DNA of 64,000 nt. Source: Candidatus Poseidonia sp. Its GTDB lineage: Archaea > Thermoplasmatota > Poseidoniia > Poseidoniales > Poseidoniaceae. Shown one piece after another: positions 1 to 9,269 of this stretch. Below the pieces are notes generated by a model, which was given only the letters and a program-made list of their open reading frames with translations, did no database searches and was not told where the DNA came from. The stretch lies in the NCBI GenBank assembly GCA_030827475.1, contig JAUREJ010000001.1:40139-104138 (forward strand), read 5' to 3'. Position numbers and translations under genes: made by a program. How positions within the stretch are numbered: the stretch's first letter is position 1; each line of letters starts with the position of its first letter.

Positions 1-1390
1 CGAGTTGTTTCTTCTGCTTGAGTGCTCGCAGTACATCGTCCATGGCAGCCCGCTCTCGTTCAAGCGTTCGGACCACACCGTCGGCCAGCCCAATGGCCTG
101 GCTCGCGTTTCCTTCGTCCAACGCGTGTTGGGCTTGAGCAAGGCGCTCATCAAACAGTCCCTTGTCCAAACCATCGGCTTGTTTGAGGTGCCTTTTTGCT
201 TCTTTGATGGCGTCCACAGCCCGGTCAAGTGCCCCTTCACCTGCTTCCAATTGAGCGGGGATGGTTACAGCGAATTCAAATGCGTCTTTGGGTTGTTCTT
301 GCTGAAGTTTGGCTTTGGCTCGGTCGAGCATTTCGCGCAGATCCTCAATCGCTTGCCCTTTTTTGCCGTCAAGGCCTCGAGTCGCTTCTGCAATGGCCTG
401 CTCGGCACGGGTCCACCAGGTGAGAATCTCCGTTGCACGTTTCTTCGCCTGCCGAAATAGCAACTCACCCTCCCGCAACGAACCCAGTTGGACCTCCCGC
501 TCACCCATGTCGTACGCCTTCTGTGGACGACGGGCGACCGGAGCGACCGCAGCAGCTTCCTGAACGGTTTTCAAAGCGTCCAAACGGATGATCTCAACGT
601 CATCTGCCAAGGACAACGCCCGGTCCATGTCTTCCTCGCTCTCATCGAGCAGTCGCATGCCGTATTCGGGGTCGAGATGTCCTTCTTCCTTGGCCGTCGT
701 GATCAGACTTGCCGCTTGGGCGACCGCTGCTCCTTGGGCCTTCAATTCCAAGAGGCGATTTTCAAGCTGGTCAAGCCGCTTTCGAAACGCCTTTCGCTCT
801 GTTTTCTGTTCATCACCGACCGTCCAAGCGTAGACGGTGTCCCCAACGGCCAAGAGGCAAACCGCCAGAGCACCTCCCCCTGCCACCGAATTCAATTGCA
901 CCGATTGCGTCAGAGCGAGGACACAAGCGGAAGCGGTTCCGATCCCAGTCAGAACGGCTCGGTACCGGAGCACGCCGAAATGGCCACGCATCGTGGTGGA
1001 GGCAGTGCGCCGACAGACCGCTCCAACGACGAGCAACAGCCCGCTACCAACCAGAGTAAGTCGGTCACTAAGGTCGATGCCAAGGGCCCCCAAGACGGCG
1101 AGAACCGGCCATGAAATCGAGGTTACTGAGCCTACACGGGTTCGAGCGGCGGGGTCGTCTAGCGTCAAATCCTGGACGAAGATGCCCCAAATGACGAGAA
1201 GCAGAGGTGCACCAAGATCCGACAGGACGATGCCCTCACCAGCGATGAGTGCTTTGACCGTCGGCCACGCCAACCAAACGGCGCAAACGAGCAAGGTCAG
1301 GGCCGTGAACAACGTCATGTTTTCCACGCGTTTGACGCGGGCGGCACGTTCGGCTTCAATGGCCGCATCTGCATCCGCCCATGAGACCAT
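1..1390 (-). CDS. Multi-pass membrane protein with C-terminal coiled coil, partial
   Basis: This gene is not in the ORF track because its stop lies beyond the left edge; 463 codons are open to base 2. The ATG at 1390 follows a GAGGT motif at good spacing. The first roughly 200 residues hold about five or six hydrophobic stretches (for example around LLVCAVWLAWP and LTLVGSGLLLVVGAV). After that comes a charged helical region rich in K, E, A and Q (KRLDQLENRLLELKAQ and similar) that should form a long cytoplasmic coiled coil. All plus-strand ORFs listed over 5-1436 are shadows of it. It is divergent from pyrB. I do not recognise the family and assign no function; the coding call is firm because the frame stays open and has a sensible composition. 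Confidence 0.8.
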   Translation of the reverse strand, partial: MVSWADADAAIEAERAARVKRVENMTLFTALTLLVCAVWLAWPTVKALIAGEGIVLSDLGAPLLLVIWGIFVQDLTLDDPAARTRVGSVTSISWPVLAVLGALGIDLSDRLTLVGSGLLLVVGAVCRRTASTTMRGHFGVLRYRAVLTGIGTASACVLALTQSVQLNSVAGGGALAVCLLAVGDTVYAWTVGDEQKTERKAFRKRLDQLENRLLELKAQGAAVAQAASLITTAKEEGHLDPEYGMRLLDESEEDMDRALSLADDVEIIRLDALKTVQEAAAVAPVARRPQKAYDMGEREVQLGSLREGELLFRQAKKRATEILTWWTRAEQAIAEATRGLDGKKGQAIEDLREMLDRAKAKLQQEQPKDAFEFAVTIPAQLEAGEGALDRAVDAIKEAKRHLKQADGLDKGLFDERLAQAQHALDEGNASQAIGLADGVVRTLERERAAMDDVLRALKQKKQL

Positions 1391-1515
1391 GTTCCTACCT
1401 CAGCAGATGACCGTCATAATCACTCCGTCCTCCTGATGTGGCTTCGGTTGAAGAAACAGAGGAGCGGGAATGTTCAAGGGTGTCTTTCGCATGTAGAAGA
1501 GAGAGAGGAAGCACC

Positions 1516-2457
1516 ATGCCCGGCTTAATCACCATGGATGACCTGACCAACGACGAAATCCTTCAGGTTCTGAACGATGCAGAACGCCTCCTCCCTGTCG
1601 CCCGAGGAGAACTTTACTTGCCTTTGCTTCAAGGAAAAATTCTCGGAAACCTCTTCTTCGAACCCAGCACCCGAACCCGGATGTCTTTTGAAACGGCCAT
1701 GAAGCGGCTGGGCGGCGATGTTGTGAACCTCGGCGACGTCAACACCTCCTCAGTGGTCAAAGGTGAAACACTCTTTGACACCGTCCAGATGGTGGACGGG
1801 TACACGGACATCATCGCCATGCGCCATCCCCGCCAAGGCGCCGCCCAATACGCACAAGACGCCGCCCGGGTACCGATTTTGAACGGTGGTGACGGCGCTG
1901 GACATCACCCCACGCAAACGATGCTCGACCTTTTCACCATCCGTCAGGCCCACGGTCGTCTCGAAGGGTTGAATGTGGTGCTGGCAGGCGATCTGCGTTA
2001 CGGCCGCACGGTGCATTCGTTGAGCCACGCCCTCACGCGCTTTGGATGCACGCTCACCTTTGCAAGCCCCGAGTTGTTGAAGATGCCCGCTGAAATCGTT
2101 TCCGACCTGAGGGCTCATGGCGCGAACGTCGTTGAAACGGACGACCTGCTCGGGTCGCTCCCTGGAGCAGATGTGGTCTACATGACACGGATTCAGAAGG
2201 AACGCTTCGCAGATGAGGATGAGTACGCAAAGGTGGCCGGGGCGTACAAACTCCACGCATCCAACTTGGAACACGTCAAGGAAGGCATGATCATCATGCA
2301 CCCGCTTCCAAGAGTCGACGAAATCCACCCTTCGGTTGATGATACCCGCCATGCACGGTACTTTGAACAGGCTTTCAACGGGGTGGTCGCCCGCATGGCG
2401 CTGCTTTGCCGACTCTTGAACGTGGATGTCCCCGCAAACATCGGAGGTGAGGCTTGA
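1516..2457 (+). CDS. pyrB: Aspartate carbamoyltransferase catalytic subunit
   Basis: Catalyses carbamoyl phosphate plus L-aspartate to N-carbamoyl-L-aspartate, the committed step of de novo pyrimidine synthesis, in the cytoplasm. The carbamoyl-phosphate motif FFEPSTRTRMSFE, the 80s loop SVVKGET, HPTQTMLDL and the aspartate-loop motif HPLPRVDEI are all present in the right order. The track ORF begins at 1438, but the ATG at 1516 follows GAGAGAGGAAG and gives 313 residues, close to the family's usual 305-310. The stop overlaps the pyrI start (TGATG), so the two chains of the ATCase holoenzyme are translationally coupled. Confidence 0.97.
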   Translation: MPGLITMDDLTNDEILQVLNDAERLLPVARGELYLPLLQGKILGNLFFEPSTRTRMSFETAMKRLGGDVVNLGDVNTSSVVKGETLFDTVQMVDGYTDIIAMRHPRQGAAQYAQDAARVPILNGGDGAGHHPTQTMLDLFTIRQAHGRLEGLNVVLAGDLRYGRTVHSLSHALTRFGCTLTFASPELLKMPAEIVSDLRAHGANVVETDDLLGSLPGADVVYMTRIQKERFADEDEYAKVAGAYKLHASNLEHVKEGMIIMHPLPRVDEIHPSVDDTRHARYFEQAFNGVVARMALLCRLLNVDVPANIGGEA

Positions 2458-2933
2458 TGTCGCAGGAGCACAACATGCGCCGTGTCACGGCCATTCGCAA
2501 CGGCACCGTCATCGACCATATTCCCGCAGGTCACGCTATGCGTGTCCTCGAAATGCTCGGTATCGACCGGACCAGCTCCGTGCCGGTGTCCATGGTCATG
2601 AACGTCCCCTCGAAGAAGATGGGAACCAAGGACATCATTAAGGTTGAAGACAGAGAATTGAACCAAGACGAACTCAGCCGGTTGGCTTTGGTCGCTCCCG
2701 ATGCCCACGTGGCCATCATCCGAGCCTACAGCGTGGCAGAAAAAATGACGATTGAGCTCGGCAACGAAGTCAAGAATGTCGTCCGATGCACCTTCTCCAA
2801 CTGCATCACCACCAACCCACGGGAACCGTTACCCCACCGATTGAAGGTGCTCTCGACCGAGCCGCTCGAACTTCGCTGCCATTATTGCGGACGCCCGCAA
2901 GACCTTGAGGCCCTCGTCCGCAATCTGATCTAG
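2457..2933 (+). CDS. pyrI: Aspartate carbamoyltransferase regulatory subunit
   Basis: Regulatory chain that binds nucleotide effectors and joins PyrB trimers into the dodecameric holoenzyme. The N-terminal allosteric half contains the typical NGTVIDHIPAGHA segment. The C-terminal zinc domain keeps all four ligands as CxxxxC (CTFSNC) and CxxC (CHYC). The ORF track starts at a TTG at 2454, but the ATG at 2457 overlaps the pyrB stop and sits five bases after GGAGGTGAGG, so 158 residues is preferred. The stop TAG shares three bases with the opposite-strand ncsA stop in the tetranucleotide CTAG. Confidence 0.96.
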   Translation: MSQEHNMRRVTAIRNGTVIDHIPAGHAMRVLEMLGIDRTSSVPVSMVMNVPSKKMGTKDIIKVEDRELNQDELSRLALVAPDAHVAIIRAYSVAEKMTIELGNEVKNVVRCTFSNCITTNPREPLPHRLKVLSTEPLELRCHYCGRPQDLEALVRNLI

Positions 2934-3940
2934 TCGATCTTCACACCCAAGAGGTCCCGCATATCGCAGGCCTTGCATTGGTTTCCCGAGCTCGGACTGC
3001 CGCAACGGGGACAAGGCGCTGGAGGGGACGGACGGGAGTCGCCTCCACCCAATTCGACGACCTCGTCTCGCAACGATTTGATGTGGTCGGCCATGCGCAC
3101 CAAACCGTGTCTCGTACCGGGTACATCGGCCTCCATGTGAGCGACCATTTCACGGTGACGCCATCGCAGGGCGCCCCGTGCATTGGGGCATTCCTCGTGG
3201 TGCAACGGAAGTTCTCGATGGAGAGCGTAGAGGTGAACCTCTTGTTCAGGAACCCAACGAAGCGGAACGATGCGGGGCGCAAGCCCGTCAACCGGCGTCA
3301 TCGTATGAGGGGCAAGGCGCAACGTTCGTTCGATGTCCGCATTGGCCAAGTTCATCAACACGGTCTGTGCCATGTCGTCCAGGTTGTGACCCAAGGCGAT
3401 CACATCAGCACCCACCTTGGTAGCGAGGTGGTTGATGCCTTGCCTCCTGAACACGCCGCAATAGGAACACGCCATTCGGGGGGCGTCGTTGTCTTTTTCC
3501 ACAACCATCGGTAGGCGTTGAACCACCTCATCCATTTCAAGAAAGGAAAGTTCGGGGTAGGTCACCACGTGGTGTTCAACACCAAGACGCTCACACAACG
3601 AACCCGCACAGACGATCGAGGGCGGCCGATAACCTTCGATGCCCTCGTCGACCGTCCCGGCAACGATGGTGACGTCCGGCCGTTTCCCCAGCAGGTCAAC
3701 GAGCACATCGAGGAGCACCGCCGAGTCTTTTCCACCCGAAACAGCGACCAGAACGGTGGTGTGCTTGCCTTTCTCAAGCGGGAGTTGAAGCCGCAGTTCC
3801 TTGCTGATCTTTTTGCGAACGGACTTCGCAAGGTGCTTTCCACAAAGAATTCGACCCGAATAGGCTTGTTCAACCACGGCCGGTTTGTCGCACGAATCAC
3901 AACGAGGGACGGTGAACGGAAGGGAGACCTCGCCCTGCAT
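2930..3940 (-). CDS. ncsA: tRNA 2-thiolation enzyme, NcsA/TtuA family
   Basis: PP-loop ATPase that adenylates and thiolates uridine in tRNA (position 34 or 54, depending on subfamily), using sulfur from a ubiquitin-like carrier. The N-terminal zinc ribbon (CDSC, then CGKH), the PP-loop SGGKDS near residue 70, the catalytic/Fe-S region CSYCGVFRR and a C-terminal zinc ribbon (CPRCG, CKAC) appear in the canonical order for CTU1/NcsA/TtuA. The length of 336 residues is normal. It is convergent with pyrI and shares the CTAG stop overlap. Whether the substrate is U34 or U54 cannot be read from sequence alone. Confidence 0.9.
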   Translation of the reverse strand: MQGEVSLPFTVPRCDSCDKPAVVEQAYSGRILCGKHLAKSVRKKISKELRLQLPLEKGKHTTVLVAVSGGKDSAVLLDVLVDLLGKRPDVTIVAGTVDEGIEGYRPPSIVCAGSLCERLGVEHHVVTYPELSFLEMDEVVQRLPMVVEKDNDAPRMACSYCGVFRRQGINHLATKVGADVIALGHNLDDMAQTVLMNLANADIERTLRLAPHTMTPVDGLAPRIVPLRWVPEQEVHLYALHRELPLHHEECPNARGALRWRHREMVAHMEADVPGTRHGLVRMADHIKSLRDEVVELGGGDSRPSPPAPCPRCGSPSSGNQCKACDMRDLLGVKID

Positions 3941-4271
3941 GGTTCACGCTCGCAAGGCGTCTCGTTTCAAATGAGCGGCCGGGAGAGGGTTTTTCACGAG
4001 TTTTTTTCTTAAAATAAATCAATTGAAGATTTGATTTTTCAATTGATAAATTGTAATTCGCCTTCCCGGTTGATTTCCTCGGTTCAAGCCGAGAGGAACG
4101 CCCTCTCTTCCAGAAAATTGCAGAAAATTGCACCACTGCGCCCCTTCAAGAAGACAGGTGAAACCGGATTTTCAGTTGGAAAATCGCGAAAGGTCCACAA
4201 AACAGCCTCTGCGGTGGTTTGAGCGCAAAACTTCTTGAAGGCTACAGCGCTGTCACGTTGTTTGAGCAACC
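3941..4271. promoter_or_regulatory. Divergent intergenic region with repeated TCAATTGA palindromes
   Basis: This gap lies between two divergently transcribed genes and holds no convincing ORF. Around 4000-4060 it is much more AT-rich than its surroundings. The perfect palindrome TCAATTGA occurs at 4019-4026 and again at 4039-4046, exactly 20 bp apart, about two helical turns. GAGAGG..CCTCTC forms a short inverted repeat near 4091-4107. The 10-mer CAGAAAATTG is repeated in tandem near 4111-4130. It presumably contains the promoters of ncsA and the roadblock-like gene; the spaced palindromes look like an operator. Confidence 0.45.
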
Positions 4272-4613
4272 ATGCTGCAGCGTTTGTTGGCGGAGTTCCT
4301 TCACCACGAAGGGGTGGAGCAGGCCCTCGTCTTTGACGACCGAGGGCGCATGCTTTCAAGCGTAGCCAAGCAAGGTGTTCTGCCCGCCACCGAACAAGCA
4401 GTCGATCTGACCGTGCTCGCTCTGGCCGCCACCCAACACACGAACTTTGGTGAACTCCACGAAGTTTGGCTTGAAGGTGACCAAACCACACTGATCGATG
4501 TCATCACACCGTACCGGATTTTGATGCTCCAAGGAAAGCAAAGCAAAGTTGCCCGATGGCGACACGCCGTTGACCACATGCGAAAACAACTCGCAACCAC
4601 ACCCGAATTTTAG
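4272..4613 (+). CDS. Small roadblock/LC7-like domain protein
   Basis: A 113-residue soluble protein. The pattern of an N-terminal helix (LLAEFLHHEGV), a strand-turn (ALVFDDRGRML), a central helix and then LIDVITPYRILML matches the alpha-beta fold of roadblock/LC7 proteins, which often regulate small GTPases or dimerise on larger scaffolds. Its stop lies nine bases before the ATG of the coiled-coil gene downstream, and that larger protein also seems to contain roadblock-like segments, so the two probably act together. The family assignment rests on fold pattern rather than a diagnostic motif and is tentative. Confidence 0.6.
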   Translation: MLQRLLAEFLHHEGVEQALVFDDRGRMLSSVAKQGVLPATEQAVDLTVLALAATQHTNFGELHEVWLEGDQTTLIDVITPYRILMLQGKQSKVARWRHAVDHMRKQLATTPEF

Positions 4614-4622
4614 GTGAATACC

Positions 4623-7600
4623 ATGTTTGAGTTACCCCAAGGAAGGCCCGTAAACGAAACCATCACCCTTGTCGAGGGTGAGCTTCAACCCTTTGCACAC
4701 GGTGCAATTTCATCCTATGTCGGGCGAAGAAAAACCCCGGTGGGCCATCGCTTGGTCCGCGGAGGTCGCATCGTTGGATGGGTGATCGAAGACGCCGAAA
4801 AGGGCGTCATGCTGGGTGGACACGAAGCGAAAGCGGCCATGGAAGCCATGGAAGCGGAACAAAATGTCCGCCATCTGGCCACGTCCTACAGCCTCAACGG
4901 GCTCGGAAGTGTTGCTGAGATTCTCCCTGAAGCTTTTGAACACCAAGCCGACCGGCAAGGCCTGAAATCCGCCGCCAACACGGTGGAGCGTCTGCTGGCT
5001 CGAGACCTTTCCAAGGTGATTCGTGAACTCGCAGCCCATACGACGGTGCGAGGTGCCATGGCCATTGACTCGGGGATGCTCATCGACCACGCAGGCGATT
5101 TGCCCGGCCAGGGCGAAGAAGAAGTCTTGGCGAGTGAACTTCATGAATTGCTTTCCAAGATGCGCCCTGACCGTTTGACCGCTGACCTCGGCATGAAAGG
5201 TCCCGGCCATTGGACGTTGCACAGCGGTGATGGAGCCCTGCTCCTTGCAGCAAGCGGTGAAATCTCCATTGCTGTTTGGACCGAAAAAGACGCGAATCAT
5301 GCCCGACTGTTGTCATCGGCTTCCATCGCCCTTGAAGGCGAGTTGGTCGCTGCAGGCGCTCACGGCAGTCAACTGCCCGAGGGCTTCACCCTCCGAGAGG
5401 GACGTGGTGGACCCGATGCGGTCATCTCCATGCTCAAAGCCGCCCTTGATGAAGAGGTAACGGGTCATCTTCAATCTGGCTCATCGAGCAAAGCCGTCTC
5501 GCTCATCGTCGTACGCGGCGTCCCCGTTGCCCTCTGGGCGCCATCGTGTGACAGCATGGAAGAAGCAGTGATGGGTTTGACCGAATCAAAGCGCAAGGTG
5601 AAACTCATTCGCTTTCCTGCCGGGACCATCGTCTCCTCGAAATCCGGGACCTTTGAAGCCTTCACCCTCGAGTCCTTCTCCGAATTGCTCTCAACGGTTC
5701 GAACACGGTCCGAGGCTCGACAGGCATCCCTCAAGGCCCTTCTGGACGACCTGCTCGGCTTTGAGTCCGGCTTGGAGGCCTTGAAGAAGGCTCGGAACGC
5801 TCTGAAATTCAAATCCGACGGGGCTGACATTGCCGAACCCTTGCCGGTCATGGCGGAGCAAGCCGTCGCGGCCGTCGATGCAGGTCTGCGACGACGGCTT
5901 GAGAAAGCTGAACAGACCGTTGACGAACTCAACAAAGTCAAGGCGGTTCTCGAAACACAGGTCAAAGCCACCGAAAAGAAGCGAGAAGCTGCCCAAATCC
6001 TTGCACGTGAAGCGAGCGAAAGTCGCCAAGAGAACACCGTTGCTTTGGAGGATGCCCATGCGAAACTCAACGCCCTTCAAGTCGATCTCGCTCAAGCCCG
6101 CAGCCAGGCTGAGGAGGCCGAGTCGCGTTCCGAACGCTTGTTGCGGCGCGTGAACGAACTTGAGCATCAGGTCAGTGAGCGGGCAGCAGAACTGGCGAAG
6201 GCGGTGGGGGATGCAGCCAGCAGCGAGGCGTTGCACGTCATGATCGAATCGCTTTCGCTGAAAGAAGCAGAATTGCAAGCCAACTTGAGTGAAGGTTCTG
6301 AGCGCTTAGCCACCATCCGTCAACAAAGCGATGACGAGGAGCGACGACTCCGCGTTCTCTCCGAGCAAGTCAACACCGTTCGTGAACGACATGCAAGAAC
6401 CCAAGCCGACCTTCAAGACCTTCAGGAGCAGGTCCACCTCAACAAGGTGGAACTCGAAGCCGTACGAACCGAGGAGAAGCACGCTCGCCAGCGCATCGAT
6501 GAAGACCGAACACGGCGTTCTGAAGACGAGGCTCGCAGGGCGAACATTCAGGCCGAGTTACGGGAATTAATGGATGAGCGACGAACATTGCTTCGTGAGC
6601 TCGGCGATTTAGGGGCCCGTCGCGGCCATAGCGAGGCCGAACTTGCTGTTCTCGTGGACAAGGCCTCGGCATTGGCCGACGCCCACGAGGAGGCTTTGGC
6701 CGATATCCAAGAGGCAGAACGGCTGAGGGCTCGTTTGGCAGAGGAACCGCTGGCGCAGGCTCTTCTTGACGACAACAACACCTTTGAGGGCCTTGGCCCT
6801 GTGCTCGAACGCTTGGAGCATGCTCGAAGTTTGGGCTACTCCGTCACCTTGCTTGATCGGGCGGTCGAACGAGCTCTCCAGGTGATTCAATCCACCGTGG
6901 ATCACGTTGCTGCGACGCCACGGCATTTGCTCTCCTCCGAGGTCATGACGCTGCTTGAGCGACAGGTTCCTCAAACCGCAGGGGCTGTACGGGGGCTGGC
7001 ACGTTGGTCGGTTCAACAACGCTTGGAACATCAACTCGGAGATACCGTCAACCATGTGGTGCTTGACCTTGAACACCTCTTGGAGGATTTCGACCGCTCC
7101 ATCACGATGCTGCGACGGATACGCAATGTGTTGGAGCAGGTCGAGCGCTTGGGAGCGCCCTCCCACGAAGTCCATGCGCTTCTCGCCAATTGTCAGCGGC
7201 CCGAAGCGCTCCCGAGTTTGGCCCAAGGCACCCGCCGCTTGATTCAGGTGGCTCTTGACGACATCTATCTCGAAGCGGACCAGCGCGATGCTGGTGAGGC
7301 CATTGGTCTGGAAGAAACCGCTCGCGTTCTCGAAGAGCTCATCACGCAACTCGATGCATCGGGATTGACCGACGGTCGGCCCCGAGGCATGATGTGGGAA
7401 TTCCAGCGGGACGGATATCTTCCGTTTGAGCGAGAGAACCTTCCGGTTGAGCAGCGTATCCCGGTGAGCGACGAAATGAAGGGCGACTTGGAACCGAGTC
7501 TCCTCAACGCCGAGGTCGTCGCATCGCTTGAACAGGAAAACGCGTCACCTGTTGATGAAGAAGGATGGAGTGAACTACCACCGCCGCAAGATGGGGCGGT

Positions 7601-7802
7601 CGTGAGCAACGCCTCAAGCATCGAGAAAACGACCGTCTTTGAGGGGTCATTGGAAGATGAGCGGGCCGCTTTGGAAGCCGAGTTGGCCCGCCTTGATGCG
7701 GAACGACATCACCGTGCAAGCGCCTCGCCTGCCCCCACTGCCGTGCCCGCTGATGCAGCACTGGCTGCATTGGAATCAAAACTGGCGAACCTTGACTTCT
7801 AA
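4623..7802 (+). CDS. Giant coiled-coil protein with N-terminal roadblock-like domains
   Basis: Encodes about 1059 residues. The ATG at 4623 follows AGGTGA with five bases of spacing; the GTG at 4614 used by the ORF track overlaps that site and is less likely. Residues 1-380 look globular and contain segments resembling roadblock/LC7 domains (VIRELAAHTTVRGAMAID; AVSLIVVRGVPVAL). Residues about 430-740 are a heptad-rich coiled coil. A second helical region (about 740-940) and an acidic, proline-containing tail ending in a short coil (ERAALEAELARLD) follow. No signal peptide or membrane segment is visible, so it should be a cytoplasmic scaffold or SMC-like structural protein, though it lacks Walker motifs. 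Function unknown. Confidence 0.85.
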   Translation: MFELPQGRPVNETITLVEGELQPFAHGAISSYVGRRKTPVGHRLVRGGRIVGWVIEDAEKGVMLGGHEAKAAMEAMEAEQNVRHLATSYSLNGLGSVAEILPEAFEHQADRQGLKSAANTVERLLARDLSKVIRELAAHTTVRGAMAIDSGMLIDHAGDLPGQGEEEVLASELHELLSKMRPDRLTADLGMKGPGHWTLHSGDGALLLAASGEISIAVWTEKDANHARLLSSASIALEGELVAAGAHGSQLPEGFTLREGRGGPDAVISMLKAALDEEVTGHLQSGSSSKAVSLIVVRGVPVALWAPSCDSMEEAVMGLTESKRKVKLIRFPAGTIVSSKSGTFEAFTLESFSELLSTVRTRSEARQASLKALLDDLLGFESGLEALKKARNALKFKSDGADIAEPLPVMAEQAVAAVDAGLRRRLEKAEQTVDELNKVKAVLETQVKATEKKREAAQILAREASESRQENTVALEDAHAKLNALQVDLAQARSQAEEAESRSERLLRRVNELEHQVSERAAELAKAVGDAASSEALHVMIESLSLKEAELQANLSEGSERLATIRQQSDDEERRLRVLSEQVNTVRERHARTQADLQDLQEQVHLNKVELEAVRTEEKHARQRIDEDRTRRSEDEARRANIQAELRELMDERRTLLRELGDLGARRGHSEAELAVLVDKASALADAHEEALADIQEAERLRARLAEEPLAQALLDDNNTFEGLGPVLERLEHARSLGYSVTLLDRAVERALQVIQSTVDHVAATPRHLLSSEVMTLLERQVPQTAGAVRGLARWSVQQRLEHQLGDTVNHVVLDLEHLLEDFDRSITMLRRIRNVLEQVERLGAPSHEVHALLANCQRPEALPSLAQGTRRLIQVALDDIYLEADQRDAGEAIGLEETARVLEELITQLDASGLTDGRPRGMMWEFQRDGYLPFERENLPVEQRIPVSDEMKGDLEPSLLNAEVVASLEQENASPVDEEGWSELPPPQDGAVVSNASSIEKTTVFEGSLEDERAALEAELARLDAERHHRASASPAPTAVPADAALAALESKLANLDF

Positions 7803-7813
7803 GCGTGGTGTAC

Positions 7814-8062
7814 ATGTCCGAGATCACGACGCTGGCGGGACGTGATGAGACTGGAGGACGACCTTATCCTCTGTGGATTGAACGAGGAATCTTCGCTTTG
7901 ATGGTTGGGGCCTTTATGGCCTTTGCAGGACGCATCACCGATTGGGTTGATCATCCGATTGCAGGTCCGTTCGCCGGTTATGTTGTCTATCCGTTTACCC
8001 TGTTGGCGCTTGCGGAGATGATGGGGCGCATCGTGCAACATCGGCACGGGTCAAAGTTGTGA
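7814..8062 (+). CDS. Small two-helix membrane protein
   Basis: An 82-residue protein with two hydrophobic segments, GIFALMVGAFMAFAG and YVVYPFTLLALAEMMG, separated by a short polar loop. The ORF track starts at GTG 7805; the ATG at 7814 gives a cleaner N-terminus, but no strong ribosome binding site settles it. It follows the coiled-coil gene by a few bases and probably shares its transcript. Its last 12 bases overlap the 3' end of the convergent membrane-protein gene on the other strand. No family recognised. Confidence 0.65.
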   Translation: MSEITTLAGRDETGGRPYPLWIERGIFALMVGAFMAFAGRITDWVDHPIAGPFAGYVVYPFTLLALAEMMGRIVQHRHGSKL

Positions 8063-9268
8063 GAACTCCTTCGATGATTGGTCCGCTGGAAGGCGGTTGG
8101 TTCTGGCTTGTACGAAACCGATCACACGCTGCCAGGGAATAAAGAAGCGGAGCACCGCCATCATGCTGAGGAACAGCAACGCTGAGATGACCAAGCCGTA
8201 GGTCAGCGTCAATTCAATGGATTCAGAAACTTGGCCCGCCCATTGACTCCCGGTCGTATCGGAAACCACAGTGAGCAACACCTTGTGGAAGCCAAGCGCC
8301 ACCATCGTCGCCAAGCCGGTGAGACCGAGGAAAAGGAAGGTGTGGCGCAGATGCGTGTTGAGGACGTTGTCCATTTGACGAACGTATTCGGGGTCTCGTT
8401 TGCAGGACTCTGGTAGACGGAACGCATACTCAAGGTTGCGAATAACGCCGTAACTCGCTTCCTGGAACACCATGATGAGAACGGCGATAAGGATGAGATT
8501 GAACTGTTCTTGCGTGACGAGTTTCAAACCGAACAGACCGATGGTGGGGTTGGAGGTTTGGCTCTCGAGGACGGCCAACGTTCCACCGTACGCGCCCAGT
8601 TGGCTCTTGATGAGCGGGAAGGTAAGAATGGCGTGAACGCCAAGGAAGAGCAGCGTGAAGCCGATTGACCACGCAATTGACCGACGTGAGAGCCCCCAAA
8701 TACCTCGGGTGCCCATGATGACGGGGAGCAAGTAAACGAAGAGGATCAACAGGGACATGATCATCAACAGCGGCCACTGAAGGGTTTCCAGTTCAGCATC
8801 CGTGGGGAGGCGGAGATCGAATGAAAACAGCATGCCTGCGAACCAAGAAAACATCAGCCGACCGACAAGCAGCACGATGAGGCCGACGATGAAACCAAGT
8901 TTGATGCGTTGCTGAACTTTAGGCGTCTGGAAGGCGATAAAAGCCATGGTTCCGCCCAAACCTAAACCGAGCACAAGAGGCACAAAGAAGCGTCCCATAC
9001 CGTCTCGTCCTTCACCCGTCAGCCAATCACCGAGCGGCAGTTGGTCGGCGATCAAGAGTTCGATGGTGTCAAACAGCATGGTGTGATCAATGGAGCCAAC
9101 AACGTATGTTGAAACAACTTCGAGATACATCGCCACCAGGGCTACCGTGGCGAGAATTTGCAAGGCCAAAATCTGCCATTGCTTTCGAAGGTTCTTCAGG
9201 TGAAGTGTCCGTGGCTTCGCCGTTGCTTCCAGGTAGACATCGGACTGAAGGCCAACCTCACCTGCCAT
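8051..9268 (-). CDS. Polytopic membrane protein in DUF58/DUF4350 cluster
   Basis: A 405-residue protein with about eight or nine predicted membrane helices (for example WQILALQILATVALVAM, FIVGLIVLLVGRLMFSW, LLMIMSLLILFVYLLPV). Its ATG at 9268 lies one base after the stop of the DUF58 gene, so translation is coupled. In bacteria and archaea, MoxR-DUF58 loci commonly carry a polytopic partner (DUF4129/transglutaminase type), but I see no transglutaminase triad or clear DUF4129 signature. Probably a membrane component of the same complex. Confidence 0.8.
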   Translation of the reverse strand: MAGEVGLQSDVYLEATAKPRTLHLKNLRKQWQILALQILATVALVAMYLEVVSTYVVGSIDHTMLFDTIELLIADQLPLGDWLTGEGRDGMGRFFVPLVLGLGLGGTMAFIAFQTPKVQQRIKLGFIVGLIVLLVGRLMFSWFAGMLFSFDLRLPTDAELETLQWPLLMIMSLLILFVYLLPVIMGTRGIWGLSRRSIAWSIGFTLLFLGVHAILTFPLIKSQLGAYGGTLAVLESQTSNPTIGLFGLKLVTQEQFNLILIAVLIMVFQEASYGVIRNLEYAFRLPESCKRDPEYVRQMDNVLNTHLRHTFLFLGLTGLATMVALGFHKVLLTVVSDTTGSQWAGQVSESIELTLTYGLVISALLFLSMMAVLRFFIPWQRVIGFVQARTNRLPADQSSKEFSQL

Positions 9269-9269
9269 C

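Noticed and set aside
5-1436. Plus-strand ORFs at the left edge (151, 208 and 199 aa)
   Set aside because: They are antisense to the long open minus-strand membrane/coiled-coil gene and have arginine/serine-rich, non-protein-like composition.
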